Source: Vibrio mangrovi (lineage in GTDB: Bacteria > Pseudomonadota > Gammaproteobacteria > Enterobacterales > Vibrionaceae). From it: 64,000 nucleotides of DNA. Each line of letters opens with the position of its first letter. Positions within the stretch are counted from its first letter, which is position 1. The translations under genes were made by a program, and so were the position numbers. Location of the stretch: contig NZ_AP024884.1 in NCBI RefSeq assembly GCF_024346955.1, forward strand, positions 1,054,001-1,118,000, given 5' to 3'. The notes beneath the pieces were generated by a model. The model saw nothing but the letters and a program-made list of their open reading frames with translations. It had not been told where the DNA came from and made no database searches. Shown one piece after another: positions 53,199-62,113 of the stretch.

Positions 53199-53920
53199 AA
53201 CGTATACCCTCTCGGAGTAATCATCATGCCCTGTTCCACGTAGGTGGACTGATTGCCGACAATGACCATCGTCCGCATATCCACCAGCTCAAAATCCATC
53301 GACTCAATCGTTGTTAACCACTTGGTTTCTTTGCGCCGTCCGGCCTCTTTGACAATACCAACCGGCGTATCCGGTTTTTTATAAGGAGACATCAGTTCGA
53401 AAGCATGGCGCAAATGCCCTTCCCGGCCACGACTGCGCGGGTTATAAAAGCAGATCACGAAATCAGCTTCAGCCGCTGCGGTAATGCGCTTCTCGATCAC
53501 CGGCCACGGTGTCAGCAGGTCACTCAGACTGATATGGCAAAAGTCATGCATTAGCGGTGCACCCAATGCCGCACCGGATGCAATACTGGCCGTCATTCCC
53601 GGAACAACTTTGACTTCCACATGCCATTCCTGCTTCGTGACCATCTCCAGAATCAGTCCGGCCATGCCATAAATACCAGCATCACCACTACTAATCAGCG
53701 CAACAGTTTTACCGGACTGGGCCATTTCCAGTGCAGCCTGACACCGTTCGATCTCTTTACACATCCCGGTTTTGATCACCGGTTTATCTCCGACCAGTGC
53801 TTTCACAAGATGGGTATACGTTTTATATCCGACGATGACATCGGCGGCTTCAATTGCCTCCCGGGCCTGAGCTGTCATCATATCGATACCACCGGGACCA
53901 ATTCCTACGACATATAGCAT
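53195..53920 (-). CDS. cbiH: Cobalt-precorrin-3B C17-methyltransferase
   Basis: The ATG at 53920 overlaps the cbiG stop (TAATG) and gives 241 residues with LYVVGIGPGGIDMMTAQARE, SSGDAGIYGMAGLILEM and VVPGMTASIASGAALGAPLMHDF. The enzyme contracts the ring and methylates C17. An upstream in-frame start would lie inside cbiG. Confidence 0.95.
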   Translation of the reverse strand: MLYVVGIGPGGIDMMTAQAREAIEAADVIVGYKTYTHLVKALVGDKPVIKTGMCKEIERCQAALEMAQSGKTVALISSGDAGIYGMAGLILEMVTKQEWHVEVKVVPGMTASIASGAALGAPLMHDFCHISLSDLLTPWPVIEKRITAAAEADFVICFYNPRSRGREGHLRHAFELMSPYKKPDTPVGIVKEAGRRKETKWLTTIESMDFELVDMRTMVIVGNQSTYVEQGMMITPRGYTL

Positions 53921-54990
53921 TACTTGATGACTCCATAAGTCAGGGTTATTCCTTGTTGTCTGACGGTTTCTCCCAGCAGACAACCGTGACTGAGCAGCCA
54001 GGCTGCCGGTTGAGAAACACATCCGACACCCACGGTTTTTTGCACGAATTCCGATTGAGGAAACTGGTCAGAACACGTACTTAACGCAGCTGCGCTAAAA
54101 AGTTTGAATGGCACCTGAAAGTGTTTGGTCAGATGCAAAATGGCAGGTTCATCGCGCTTGATATCAATGCTGCCAACCACAACCAGAGCAAGCGGATGGA
54201 TATTGAGCTCTTGTATCTGTTGCTCAAACAGTGTCAGTAACTGTTGTGATGAGACGCCTTTCCGGCATCCGATTCCGGCGACAAGTCGCTTGGGGATCAA
54301 CTGAAAGCTGGGAACCGGCCAGCGGGGCCGTTCTTTCTGCATCGAGACATCAATCAGAGCAGATAACTGGTGATGCTCCACTTCATCTTCTGCCACCACG
54401 GTTAACCCGCGGATATCAAAATGGTGGATATCAAAACCGATCGTCTTTTCCAGCCATGGGTCAATATGAATACCAACCGGATGACCACTCACCAACAACT
54501 GATTAACGGTTTTGGTTGCTTCCCGGAAATTTTCACTTTCAGCACTGATCTGTTTGGCAAGCAGATCAAAAGAACATTTCTGATTCACGTCGGTTGCCGT
54601 AGAAATGACCGGCTGAGCACCAATCACCCCGGAAACATACCGGGCCAGTTCATTCGCTCCACCGATATGACCCGACAGTAAACTGATTACATACTGCCCT
54701 TTCTCATCGATCACCAGTACAGCCGGGTCAGTCAGTTTATCTTTGAGTAACGGAGCTATCATTCTGACGGCAATACCACAGGCACCGATGAAAATAATGG
54801 CGCTATCACGCAAAAATGCTTCTGCAACCGTCAGCTTTAAACTGCCATGAAAAGGAGTATATCCTTCCTGCACATATTTCTCGGCGCAGTAACACTCCAT
54901 TGGCAAAACCTGACGCAGCCGGTCTGCGACGGATTGTCCTCCCGGCGTCAGCGTAAACAGAGATACCGATTCACAGTTAACGGTATTCAT
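53920..54990 (-). CDS. cbiG: Cobalt-precorrin-5A hydrolase
   Basis: From the ATG at 54990 (GGAG seven bases before) the protein has 356 residues. The N-terminal half has FIGACGIAVRMIAPLLKDKLTDPAVLVIDEKG and LSGHIGGANELARYV, and the C-terminal CbiG domain starts KRLVAGIGCRKGVSSQQL near residue 240. It removes the two-carbon fragment during ring contraction. Confidence 0.94.
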   Translation of the reverse strand: MNTVNCESVSLFTLTPGGQSVADRLRQVLPMECYCAEKYVQEGYTPFHGSLKLTVAEAFLRDSAIIFIGACGIAVRMIAPLLKDKLTDPAVLVIDEKGQYVISLLSGHIGGANELARYVSGVIGAQPVISTATDVNQKCSFDLLAKQISAESENFREATKTVNQLLVSGHPVGIHIDPWLEKTIGFDIHHFDIRGLTVVAEDEVEHHQLSALIDVSMQKERPRWPVPSFQLIPKRLVAGIGCRKGVSSQQLLTLFEQQIQELNIHPLALVVVGSIDIKRDEPAILHLTKHFQVPFKLFSAAALSTCSDQFPQSEFVQKTVGVGCVSQPAAWLLSHGCLLGETVRQQGITLTYGVIK

Positions 54991-55741
54991 GGCAAAACTC
55001 CGCATCATAGAGTTTGGAGTAGTGATACTCTTCCCCCAGAAAACGGCCAACCAAGATCAATGCTGTTTTTTGAATCCCTGCATCCGTCACTTTCCGGGCG
55101 ATATCGGCAAGTGTACCTTTGACAACCTGACAATCGGGCCAGGTCGCTTTATAAACCACGGAAACTGGCGTATCGGTCGGGTAGCCGCCGGTTACGAGTT
55201 TATCGACAACCGCCGCAATCCCTTTCACCGATAAGAAAATTGCCATCGAAGTCTGATGGCGGGCAAACAGTTCCAGTGATTCCAGCTCAGGCGTCGGAGT
55301 CCGACCAGCCATTCGGGTAATAATGAGACTTTGCGAAACTTCAGGCACCGTGTATTCAGCCCCAAGTTCGGCTGCCGCGCCAAGAAAAGAAGAAACCCCG
55401 GCAATACAGCGAAAACCGATCTCCTGCTTTGCCAGTTCTTCTCCCTGCTCACGCACCGAGCCATACAAAGATAGATCCCCGGTTTGCAACCTCACGACCA
55501 GCTTATCGTTATGAATTCCGTCAACCATCAGTTGAATGATCTGCTGTAAATGCAAATAAGCACTGTCATGGCATTCTGCTTCCGGCTTGCAGTAATTGAG
55601 CAGTTCCGGATTGATCAGAGAACCGGCATAGATCACCACATCAGCCTGCTGCAGGATGCGGTATCCTTTTAGTGTAATCAGTTCCGGATCACCGGGCCCG
55701 GCACCGACAAAATAGACTTTGCTTTTGTCCACCACTTCCAT
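54977..55741 (-). CDS. cbiF: Cobalt-precorrin-4 C11-methyltransferase
   Basis: The 254-residue methylase begins KVYFVGAGPGDPELITLKG and holds LQTGDLSLYGSVREQGEEL, VVPGV-like AGVSSFLGAAAELGAEYTVP and ITRMAGRTPTPELESLE. It methylates C11. It overlaps cbiG by 14 bases. Confidence 0.95.
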   Translation of the reverse strand: MEVVDKSKVYFVGAGPGDPELITLKGYRILQQADVVIYAGSLINPELLNYCKPEAECHDSAYLHLQQIIQLMVDGIHNDKLVVRLQTGDLSLYGSVREQGEELAKQEIGFRCIAGVSSFLGAAAELGAEYTVPEVSQSLIITRMAGRTPTPELESLELFARHQTSMAIFLSVKGIAAVVDKLVTGGYPTDTPVSVVYKATWPDCQVVKGTLADIARKVTDAGIQKTALILVGRFLGEEYHYSKLYDAEFCHEYR

Positions 55742-56310
55742 TATTCATTTCTCCCCTTAATGCATGAAATCACAAACGTCGGGTTGTTCGGTTTAAAGTA
55801 ATAACTGCTGCCCAGGCGGGTCAGCGGTGAAACCATAATCTGCGTACAATCCAGATCCCGTACCGGACAGTTTCCGAGATGGCCGAGCGCCTGATGAAGA
55901 TTGCCCTGCAAAATGAAAGTCATCACCAGCCGTCCGCCGTCCGCCAGATGATTCAGTGCCCAGTCAATAATCTCGCTGAGATTGCCGCCACTTCCTCCGA
56001 CAAAAATTGCATCGGCTTCGCTAAGAACCATGTCACAAGGCGCAATATCCTGAACCAATTCAATATGTTCAACTTCATGTCGCGTCATGTTCTGGCGCAT
56101 AATCGCAATCGCATGAGTATTTTTCTCAATCGCAGCAACTTTCAGATCAGGAAAACGTAGTGCCGCTTCAATCGCTACACTGCCTGTCCCCGCACCAACA
56201 TCGACAAAACACCGGGCATGGTTAAGTTCCAGCCGGTCAAGAACCACCGAACGAACCTCCTGCTTGGTCATCGGTACTTTATCTGCCCTCAGAAATTCAC
56301 TGTCTTTCAT
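55741..56310 (-). CDS. cbiT: Cobalt-precorrin-6B C15-methyltransferase (decarboxylating)
   Basis: The ATG at 56310 gives 189 residues with PMTKQEVRSVVLDRLEL, the SAM motif CFVDVGAGTGSVAIEAAL (near 37-54) and IFVGGSGGNLSEIIDWAL. It methylates C15 and removes the acetate side-chain carboxyl. Together with cbiE it makes the two halves of what is CobL in other bacteria. Confidence 0.94.
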   Translation of the reverse strand: MKDSEFLRADKVPMTKQEVRSVVLDRLELNHARCFVDVGAGTGSVAIEAALRFPDLKVAAIEKNTHAIAIMRQNMTRHEVEHIELVQDIAPCDMVLSEADAIFVGGSGGNLSEIIDWALNHLADGGRLVMTFILQGNLHQALGHLGNCPVRDLDCTQIMVSPLTRLGSSYYFKPNNPTFVISCIKGRNE

Positions 56311-56917
56311 CACTGCCTCTCTCATTCAGTACCACTACGACGTTCATGTCATAGGAACGTTGCACCTGATCCGCCTGAAGCATCCAGATTCGTTGCTCTG
56401 AATAGCCAAGGTTCTCTCCGATAATGAAAGTGCGCTCCAGTTGACGCAGCCTGGCCTGCTGAGCGATTTCAAACGGCCCCAGATGCTTGTCCGTAACCAA
56501 TGCCACTTTGTCGTGAGCAAACAGAAAATCGAAGTCCGGCAATTTGCCATGACTGCTGGAGATATACAGATTGTTCATGTCCAGCCCGACTTCAGAAAAC
56601 AACATCTGGATGGAACTGATACCGGGCACAACTTGTCTTTCGTGTGGCTGAAAATGCTGACAGATACGTTTGCCGATCCCGAACAGCATCGGATCACCCG
56701 AAGCCAGTACGACAACATCCCGCGATAAGCAGCGCGCCAGATATTGCATGGTCTGGTCGATATTTCCGGGCATTTCAACCCGTTCGCCCTGAAAATCAGG
56801 AAACAGACTCAACAACCTCGGCCAGCCGACCAGAATTTCAGCTTTATCTATCAGTTGCCGGGCCGCGATAGTCATCATGTCATCCTTACCGGGGCCGGTG
56901 CCTACAACATAAATCAT
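56297..56917 (-). CDS. cbiE: Cobalt-precorrin-7 C5-methyltransferase
   Basis: The 206-residue methylase starts MIYVVGTGPGKDDMMTIAARQL and holds LASGDPMLFGIGKRIC and VVPGISSIQMLFSEVGLDMNN. It methylates C5. Overlaps with cbiD (four bases) and cbiT. Confidence 0.94.
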   Translation of the reverse strand: MIYVVGTGPGKDDMMTIAARQLIDKAEILVGWPRLLSLFPDFQGERVEMPGNIDQTMQYLARCLSRDVVVLASGDPMLFGIGKRICQHFQPHERQVVPGISSIQMLFSEVGLDMNNLYISSSHGKLPDFDFLFAHDKVALVTDKHLGPFEIAQQARLRQLERTFIIGENLGYSEQRIWMLQADQVQRSYDMNVVVVLNERGSDERQ

Positions 56918-58050
56918 TGATAGTCCCTCACAATCTCTTCGACCGGGCGGTTACTGCCAAGCACGTCATTGTCATAAGAAAAAAGCACCACATCACAGCG
57001 GAACTGGTGACTGGCATATTTCAGCATGTCGTGGATTCTGGTACAGATCCGGTGAGCCAGTGCGGTATACACTGCCTGATAACCCTGCTGTTCAATCAGC
57101 TCCAGTGCCTCTTCGGTTGTCAGACAGGCATAAACTTGCTGAAGCAAGGTATTTGGTGCCCCCAGTAAGGCCAGATGCGTTACCAACGTTTCAAGTCGCG
57201 CATCTGCAATGTGAGAATGGGTATGAAAAACCCCGGCAGCAATCTTAATCAGCTTGCCGATATGTCCCACCAGCAAAACATGCTGAAACTCAAGCCGATT
57301 GGCTTCCTGAAGCATGTAGCCAACGAAATTACTCATCGTCACCACAATATCGTGTTCAATATTCAATTGCTGGCGGACAAAACGCTCACCATGGTTTCCC
57401 GGAACCAGAATGATGCTGTCATGACCCTGAGCTTTTTTCTGTTCCAGTTCAATTGCCAGAGAACGTTTCCAGCTCTCCTCTGACATGGGTGTTACAATGC
57501 CGGATGTTCCGATAATCGAAATGCCGTTTTCAATCCCCAGCCTTGCATTGTAGGTTTTCTTTGCCCGCTCAATACCTTCCGGAGCAAAAATCTCAACAAT
57601 CGCGCCCTGATTCGGCCCGATGACTTCCCGGACTTCCTGCTCAATGGTATGACGGGGTGTTTTATTGATCGCAGCAGCACCGACAGGCAGTCCGATCCCT
57701 TTCCGGGTCACGGTACCAACACCCTCGCCGCCAACAATATCAATCGATGTACCAGTGCCGAGAGTCACACGGGCATAAATCAGCATGCCGTGAGTTGCAT
57801 CGACATCATCACCACCATCTTTACGAATCGCCGCAACTGCCTGAGAGGCAAGCACTGATGCATCTTCGACACTCAGATGCAACGGCACTCCGGAAGGTGT
57901 GACAATTGAGACCTGATGGATTAACTGTTGGCGCATAACCATCAACGCCGCAACCTTTGCAGCCGCAGTCGCACATGATCCGGTGGTATAGCCTTTGCGG
58001 TATGCTTTTCCCCGGTGCCAGACAACCTCTTGCAGGACCGATTCCGTCAT
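56914..58050 (-). CDS. cbiD: Cobalt-precorrin-5B C1-methyltransferase
   Basis: The 378-residue protein carries KGYTTGSCATAAAKVAALM near residue 18, LIYARVTLGTGTSIDIVGGEGVGTVTRKG, and VEIFAPEGIERAKKTYNARLGIENGISIIGTSGIV, all typical of CbiD. It methylates C1, a step for which aerobic bacteria use an unrelated enzyme. Overlaps cbiC by four bases. Confidence 0.95.
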   Translation of the reverse strand: MTESVLQEVVWHRGKAYRKGYTTGSCATAAAKVAALMVMRQQLIHQVSIVTPSGVPLHLSVEDASVLASQAVAAIRKDGGDDVDATHGMLIYARVTLGTGTSIDIVGGEGVGTVTRKGIGLPVGAAAINKTPRHTIEQEVREVIGPNQGAIVEIFAPEGIERAKKTYNARLGIENGISIIGTSGIVTPMSEESWKRSLAIELEQKKAQGHDSIILVPGNHGERFVRQQLNIEHDIVVTMSNFVGYMLQEANRLEFQHVLLVGHIGKLIKIAAGVFHTHSHIADARLETLVTHLALLGAPNTLLQQVYACLTTEEALELIEQQGYQAVYTALAHRICTRIHDMLKYASHQFRCDVVLFSYDNDVLGSNRPVEEIVRDYQ

Positions 58051-58682
58051 CGTTCCTCCCGCATGTCATACAACACGGCATTCACAATCGCTGCCGCCAC
58101 ATTACTGCCACCTTTACGACCTAAAGCGGTAATAAAAGGAAAGTCACTTTCATACAATGCCTGTTTAGACTCAGTCGCCCCGACAAAACCGACCGGAACA
58201 CCGATGGTTACCGGGCGTATGTCTCCGGCACTCTGCAATAGTTGGAACAGCGCCGTCGGTGCATTACCAAACACAAAAACCGCATTCCCCGTTTCAGACA
58301 ACGCTTTTTCTACCGCCACCATTGAACGGGTTTTCCCCTGTGCTTTTGCTGTTGCAGCGACATCAACATCTGCAATATGACAGCGCACTTCACAGCCAAA
58401 CTGGTGTAATAAGGATTTATTCATACCGGAAAGTGCCATGGTGGTATCCGTGTAAAAAATGCACCCGGCAGCAATCTGTGCCTGTAATTGTTCCAGAACT
58501 GTCGGAGAAAATTTCAGGATCTCCAGCCAGTCAAAGTCGGCAGTAGTATGAATCGCCCGGGTGATAATTTTCTTCTCCAGAGCATTGTGAAAACGATAAT
58601 CCGGAAACTCAGAGGAAATGATCTGATCGATGATGTCGAAACTGGTGGATTCTATTTGTTGCGGCTGCTGGATAAAGCTCAT
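58047..58682 (-). CDS. cbiC: Cobalt-precorrin-8 methylmutase
   Basis: The 211-residue mutase moves the C11 methyl to C12. Visible are IEKKIITRAIHTTADFDW-like KKIITRAIHTTADFDWLEIL (catalytic His near 47-51), CIFYTDTTMALSGMN and TIGVPVGFVGATESKQAL. It is the first recognised gene after the riboswitch. cbiA, cbiB and cbiP are absent from the window. The ATG follows AGGGAG and overlaps a 44-codon frame (58679-58813) by ATGA. Confidence 0.95.
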   Translation of the reverse strand: MSFIQQPQQIESTSFDIIDQIISSEFPDYRFHNALEKKIITRAIHTTADFDWLEILKFSPTVLEQLQAQIAAGCIFYTDTTMALSGMNKSLLHQFGCEVRCHIADVDVAATAKAQGKTRSMVAVEKALSETGNAVFVFGNAPTALFQLLQSAGDIRPVTIGVPVGFVGATESKQALYESDFPFITALGRKGGSNVAAAIVNAVLYDMREER

Positions 58683-58813
58683 GATTTGCTCCCTGTGGTC
58701 AATGACAGATGAATACAGGAAAGCACTTCGTGTGGCTCAAGGGGAGAAAGAATGGTCTGGCATTCCGGCGTACATTCGCCGCTATTTGCCAGTGTGTTCA
58801 GAATTACTTTCAT
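58679..58813 (-). CDS. Possible 44-residue leader or small protein before cbiC
   Basis: The frame opens at an ATG at 58813 and ends at a TGA that overlaps the cbiC ATG (ATGA), the same arrangement as elsewhere in the operon. The product begins MKVILNTLANSGECTPECQT and ends HLSLTTGSKS. It has a CxxxC pair and no membrane segment. No good ribosome binding site is seen before it, so translation is uncertain. No family was recognised. Confidence 0.4.
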   Translation of the reverse strand: MKVILNTLANSGECTPECQTILSPLEPHEVLSCIHLSLTTGSKS

Positions 58814-58922
58814 ATGCCATCAATCACTCATTGTTCCGGTGAATTGCGGGTAGAAAGCAACTGTCCCCAGTAATCTTTGGCGACAGCACCTTACTCGCTT
58901 CCCACCGAAGGAGTTTCCGGGA

Positions 58923-59074
58923 TTGCTTTGACTCGTCTTCTGACTTAGCTTCAACCTTCCTGATCCCTTCCCGTTTTCACAGTGGATTGATCAGGTTGTC
59001 AGCATTACAGCAGCGGGGGCTGTGGAGGATTTTCACCTCACTTCCGAATCCCTGTGGGATATACATCAAAGCAA
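58923..59074 (-). ncRNA. Cobalamin riboswitch
   Basis: The reverse strand carries the canonical elements in order: P1 arm TTGCTTTGA (59074-59066), a GTGAAAATCCTCCACAGCCC core followed by CCGCTGCTGTAA, CCACTGTGAAAACGGGAAGG, and the B12 box AAGTCAGAAGACGAGTC (58946-58930), closed by TCAAAGCAA (58931-58923). Adenosylcobalamin binding would lower cbi expression. The gap to cbiC holds the expression platform. Confidence 0.95.
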
Positions 59075-59258
59075 CGTATGTTTTTCGGTCAACGTTTCAG
59101 TATTTACGGTGTTTACACACTGATAGACACCACACTATAAAACGGGTAATAAAACGACTATAAAACTTTTATCGATAAATTCTGGCTCACTCCATATCGA
59201 TTTCATGTTTATTTTTACGTTCAATGGTAATAAATTGCCATACTATGTTCAGATTTCA

Positions 59259-59272
59259 TTGATAATCATCAA
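59259..59272. promoter_or_regulatory. FNR box upstream of the cbi operon
   Basis: TTGATAATCATCAA is a perfect match to TTGAT-N4-ATCAA. It lies about 185 bases before the riboswitch, in the A+T-rich stretch 59075-59486 that has no gene. Anaerobic activation would fit an oxygen-independent pathway. GTTTTATAGT repeats at 59134-59166 (reverse strand) may hold -10 elements. Confidence 0.7.
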
Positions 59273-59486
59273 TTTATATTCAAATAATAAAAATGCTCAT
59301 GATAAATTATTGTCATGCATCTTTATCCGGTTTTGTTAACTCTGACAATTTAATTATTATGAATATAAAAATAGAAGTAGATCACTAAATATCCTATCGC
59401 GGTAAATCATCCCAAAAGCCATCGGCTACATTTAAAACGGTGGAAATTTTACCAATCCATAGCAGGAATGAATATGACAAGCTAAG

Positions 59487-60389
59487 TTATACGTTAATAC
59501 TTTCCTGATAGTTCTTTTCCCGATATTCCTGAGGACTCATGCTACATATTTTTCTGAAGACTTTACAGAAATAACTGGTTTGCGAAAAGCCCAGATTCTT
59601 TGCAATAGTCGCGACGGGAATCCCGCTGCTTTTCAGCATTTTTTTAGCCTGCATAATACGATAATTATTCAGATAAGCATTAAACCCGACACCTAGGTGC
59701 TTCTTGAATAATTTAGAGAAATAATAGGGACTTAAATAAACATGAGAGGCAACATCTTCCAGCTTGATGTCGTCGCTGAAATGATGTTCGATGAAACGCA
59801 GCGCTTTTTTGATCTTATGGTCATTGCTATGTGAAGTAAAAGTTTTCTGAGTTCCCATATCCGTATCATCAATTACGACAAGATTGATGTGCTGGCGAAT
59901 ACAGTTATCGACGATCAGTTGCAACAATTCGGCAGATGCCAATACTTTCTGGTAGTCAACGACGGGAACATCTTCATAAAAATTTCTCAGCTCTTCATTT
60001 TTGAACCACCCTTGCTGTATCGGGGAAATCCCTTCCAGCGAATCGGCTTCATCCTGTTCCAGACGAACCTGCCCACAAAGCACAAAACCAACCAGATGTC
60101 CTTCAACAATCAAAGGGATAGAGAAATCAGTTAAGCCGGTATGACACCGGTAAACACAAGGTTTGTTATCAGCGGATGCCCTGAGTCCGCCTCTTTTATC
60201 ACTGAGCATACACTGATGATAAAGCTCGGGGTTTTCTCTGATCTTCTTGCAAAACATCGAGAAATTAAACCGCTCAGAGATTTCTTCTCCATGAATATTG
60301 ACAACCACGACGGCCAATCCTGTTGCCTGAGCAAAATCTGAAGCGATTTTTCTGATTAATGCTGAATCTAACGCGGTCATCGAAGCCAT
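59487..60389 (-). CDS. pocR: PocR-type AraC-family activator of pdu and cob genes
   Basis: From the ATG at 60389 (GAAGG upstream) the protein has 300 residues. The N-terminal PocR ligand domain (about 10-165) shows ATGLAVVVVNIHGEEIS, CHTGLTDFSIPLIVEGHLVGFVLCGQV and several Cys. Two AraC helix-turn-helix motifs fill the C-terminus (DVASHVYLSPYYFSKLFKKHL and TIAKNLGFSQTSYFCKVFRK). PocR senses 1,2-propanediol and activates both pdu and cbi operons. It lies between them, as in Salmonella, but pduF is absent here. Confidence 0.92.
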   Translation of the reverse strand: MASMTALDSALIRKIASDFAQATGLAVVVVNIHGEEISERFNFSMFCKKIRENPELYHQCMLSDKRGGLRASADNKPCVYRCHTGLTDFSIPLIVEGHLVGFVLCGQVRLEQDEADSLEGISPIQQGWFKNEELRNFYEDVPVVDYQKVLASAELLQLIVDNCIRQHINLVVIDDTDMGTQKTFTSHSNDHKIKKALRFIEHHFSDDIKLEDVASHVYLSPYYFSKLFKKHLGVGFNAYLNNYRIMQAKKMLKSSGIPVATIAKNLGFSQTSYFCKVFRKICSMSPQEYREKNYQESINV

Positions 60390-60406
60390 CACTACCTTCT
60401 CTATTA

Positions 60407-60440
60407 TTTTATCCTAACCATACCTGTTTTATCCTAACCA
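60407..60440. repeat. 14-bp direct repeats before pocR
   Basis: TTTTATCCTAACCA occurs at 60407-60420 and 60427-60440, a 20-base period (two helical turns) starting 18 bases before the pocR start. It could be an autoregulatory site. Confidence 0.7.
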
Positions 60441-61004
60441 CACTCATACGGCTATACCTGAATAACCTTGGTTCTACGGTAAAAATGGAATAAAAACTGT
60501 TTTAACATTAATAGACAAATAATTAAGTGATCAATTAGCCATATTTAGAATAGATTCATCAATAAATAATACGGTTATAATGTTAATTATATATATACAG
60601 AATTAACAAGTTGTTAAAATAACTATCTGTATCAGAGTAATTAATAAAAATATCCCGATAATCAGAAGTTTCCCCAAAAACCAGAAGATTCCCCGGAAAT
60701 GGCTGATTAGAAAATAAAATAGAATGATCTTGCCCGCTTGATGAAATTTAGTTATTTGATCTCTCCTGTTTGCTCTGCATCACGAAATGAAATAATAATA
60801 AATTTTTGCTTCGGACAATTTTTTACCACTTCATTCATTTCACCAAACGCTGTCAGGACTTACATCATCACTTCGATATAGCGCAATTTTTTCACATAGC
60901 CTCGCCATAAATATCCAGACAACAACCAAAACTACACCATTATTTACCCGCCGCATTTTCTAATATCCCGAGGCAACATTGTGAAAATACTACGAGGTAT
61001 ATAT
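60441..61004. promoter_or_regulatory. Divergent pocR-pdu promoter region
   Basis: About 560 A+T-rich bases without a gene. It must hold the pdu promoter and PocR sites. No perfect FNR or CRP box was found. Confidence 0.45.
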
Positions 61005-61289
61005 ATGCAACAAGAAGCTCTTGGAATGGTAGAAACCCGTGGATTAACTGCTGCCATTGAAGCCGCAGATACCATGGTCAAATCCGCAAACGTCATGCTG
61101 GTCGGCTACGAAAAGATTGGCTCAGGTCTGGTCACTGTTGTTGTTCGTGGTGATGTCGGCGCGGTCAAAGCGGCAACAGATGCCGGTGCATCTTCTGCTG
61201 CCAATGTCGGTGAAGTCGTCGCAACGCATGTCATTCCGCGTCCTCATACTGACGTTGAGAAAATCCTCCCAAAAGGACTTAGCGAATGA
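61005..61289 (+). CDS. pduA: Microcompartment shell protein PduA
   Basis: The ATG at 61005 gives 94 residues of a single BMC domain: EALGMVETRGLTAAIEAADTMVKSANV, then GYEKIGSGLVTVVVRGDVGAVKAATDAG. Hexamers of PduA tile the shell facets, and its pore (KIGSG loop) passes propanediol. An upstream in-frame start has no family support. It overlaps pduB by four bases. Confidence 0.94.
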   Translation: MQQEALGMVETRGLTAAIEAADTMVKSANVMLVGYEKIGSGLVTVVVRGDVGAVKAATDAGASSAANVGEVVATHVIPRPHTDVEKILPKGLSE

Positions 61290-62092
61290 GTGACAACCCA
61301 CTAGTTGACAAAATCATGGATCAGGTGATGGCCAGAGTTAAGGAGCAATCACCTGGCTCACCTTCAATCAAAGAAGAACGAGGCACAACAATGAAGCAGA
61401 AAACATGTGGTCTCACTGAGTTTGTCGGTACTGCGATTGGCGACACAATCGGGTTAGTCATAGCGAATGTGGACAGCGCGTTACTGGAAGCAATGAAGCT
61501 CGAAAAACGCTATCGCTCTATCGGTATTCTGGGAGCACGCACCGGGGCCGGACCACACATTATGGCTGCCGATGAAGCAGTGAAAGGCACCAATACCGAA
61601 GTCGTCTCGATTGAACTACCGCGAGACACCAAAGGCGGCGCCGGTCATGGTTCGTTAATCGTATTTGGCGGTGACGATGTCTCCGACGTCCGCCGGGCCA
61701 TTGAAGTTGCTCTGAAAGAGCTGGACCGGACCTTTGGTGACGTTTATGCCAACGAAGCCGGCCATATTGAGTTGCAGTACAGCGCCCGGGCAAGTTATGC
61801 CCTTGAAAAAGCATTCGGTGCACCACTGGGGAAAGCCTGTGGGGTAATCGTCGGAGCGCCTGCATCAATCGGGGTTCTGATGGCAGATACGGCCGTGAAA
61901 TCAGCCAATGTGGATGTCGTCGCCTACAGCACACCGGCAAACGGCACCAGCTTCAGTAACGAAGCGATTCTGGTGGTCTCCGGTGACTCCGGCGCAGTCC
62001 GTCAGGCAGTGATTTCTGCCCGTGAAATCGGCAAAACACTACTGGCAACAATGGGTGACGACCCAGTCAACGATCGTCCGTCTTACATCTGA
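61286..62092 (+). CDS. pduB: Microcompartment shell protein PduB
   Basis: The 268-residue tandem-BMC trimer protein has its first domain near 45-150 and second near 155-262 (SARASYALEKAFGAPLGKACGVIVGAPASIGVLMADTAVK). Residues 1-35 form the N-terminal arm known to link shell and enzyme core. A second start at Met36 (61391, with GAGG before it) would give the shorter PduB', as in Salmonella. Confidence 0.94.
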   Translation: MSDNPLVDKIMDQVMARVKEQSPGSPSIKEERGTTMKQKTCGLTEFVGTAIGDTIGLVIANVDSALLEAMKLEKRYRSIGILGARTGAGPHIMAADEAVKGTNTEVVSIELPRDTKGGAGHGSLIVFGGDDVSDVRRAIEVALKELDRTFGDVYANEAGHIELQYSARASYALEKAFGAPLGKACGVIVGAPASIGVLMADTAVKSANVDVVAYSTPANGTSFSNEAILVVSGDSGAVRQAVISAREIGKTLLATMGDDPVNDRPSYI

Positions 62093-62113
62093 TCAAATTA
62101 ACGAGGTTGGTTC

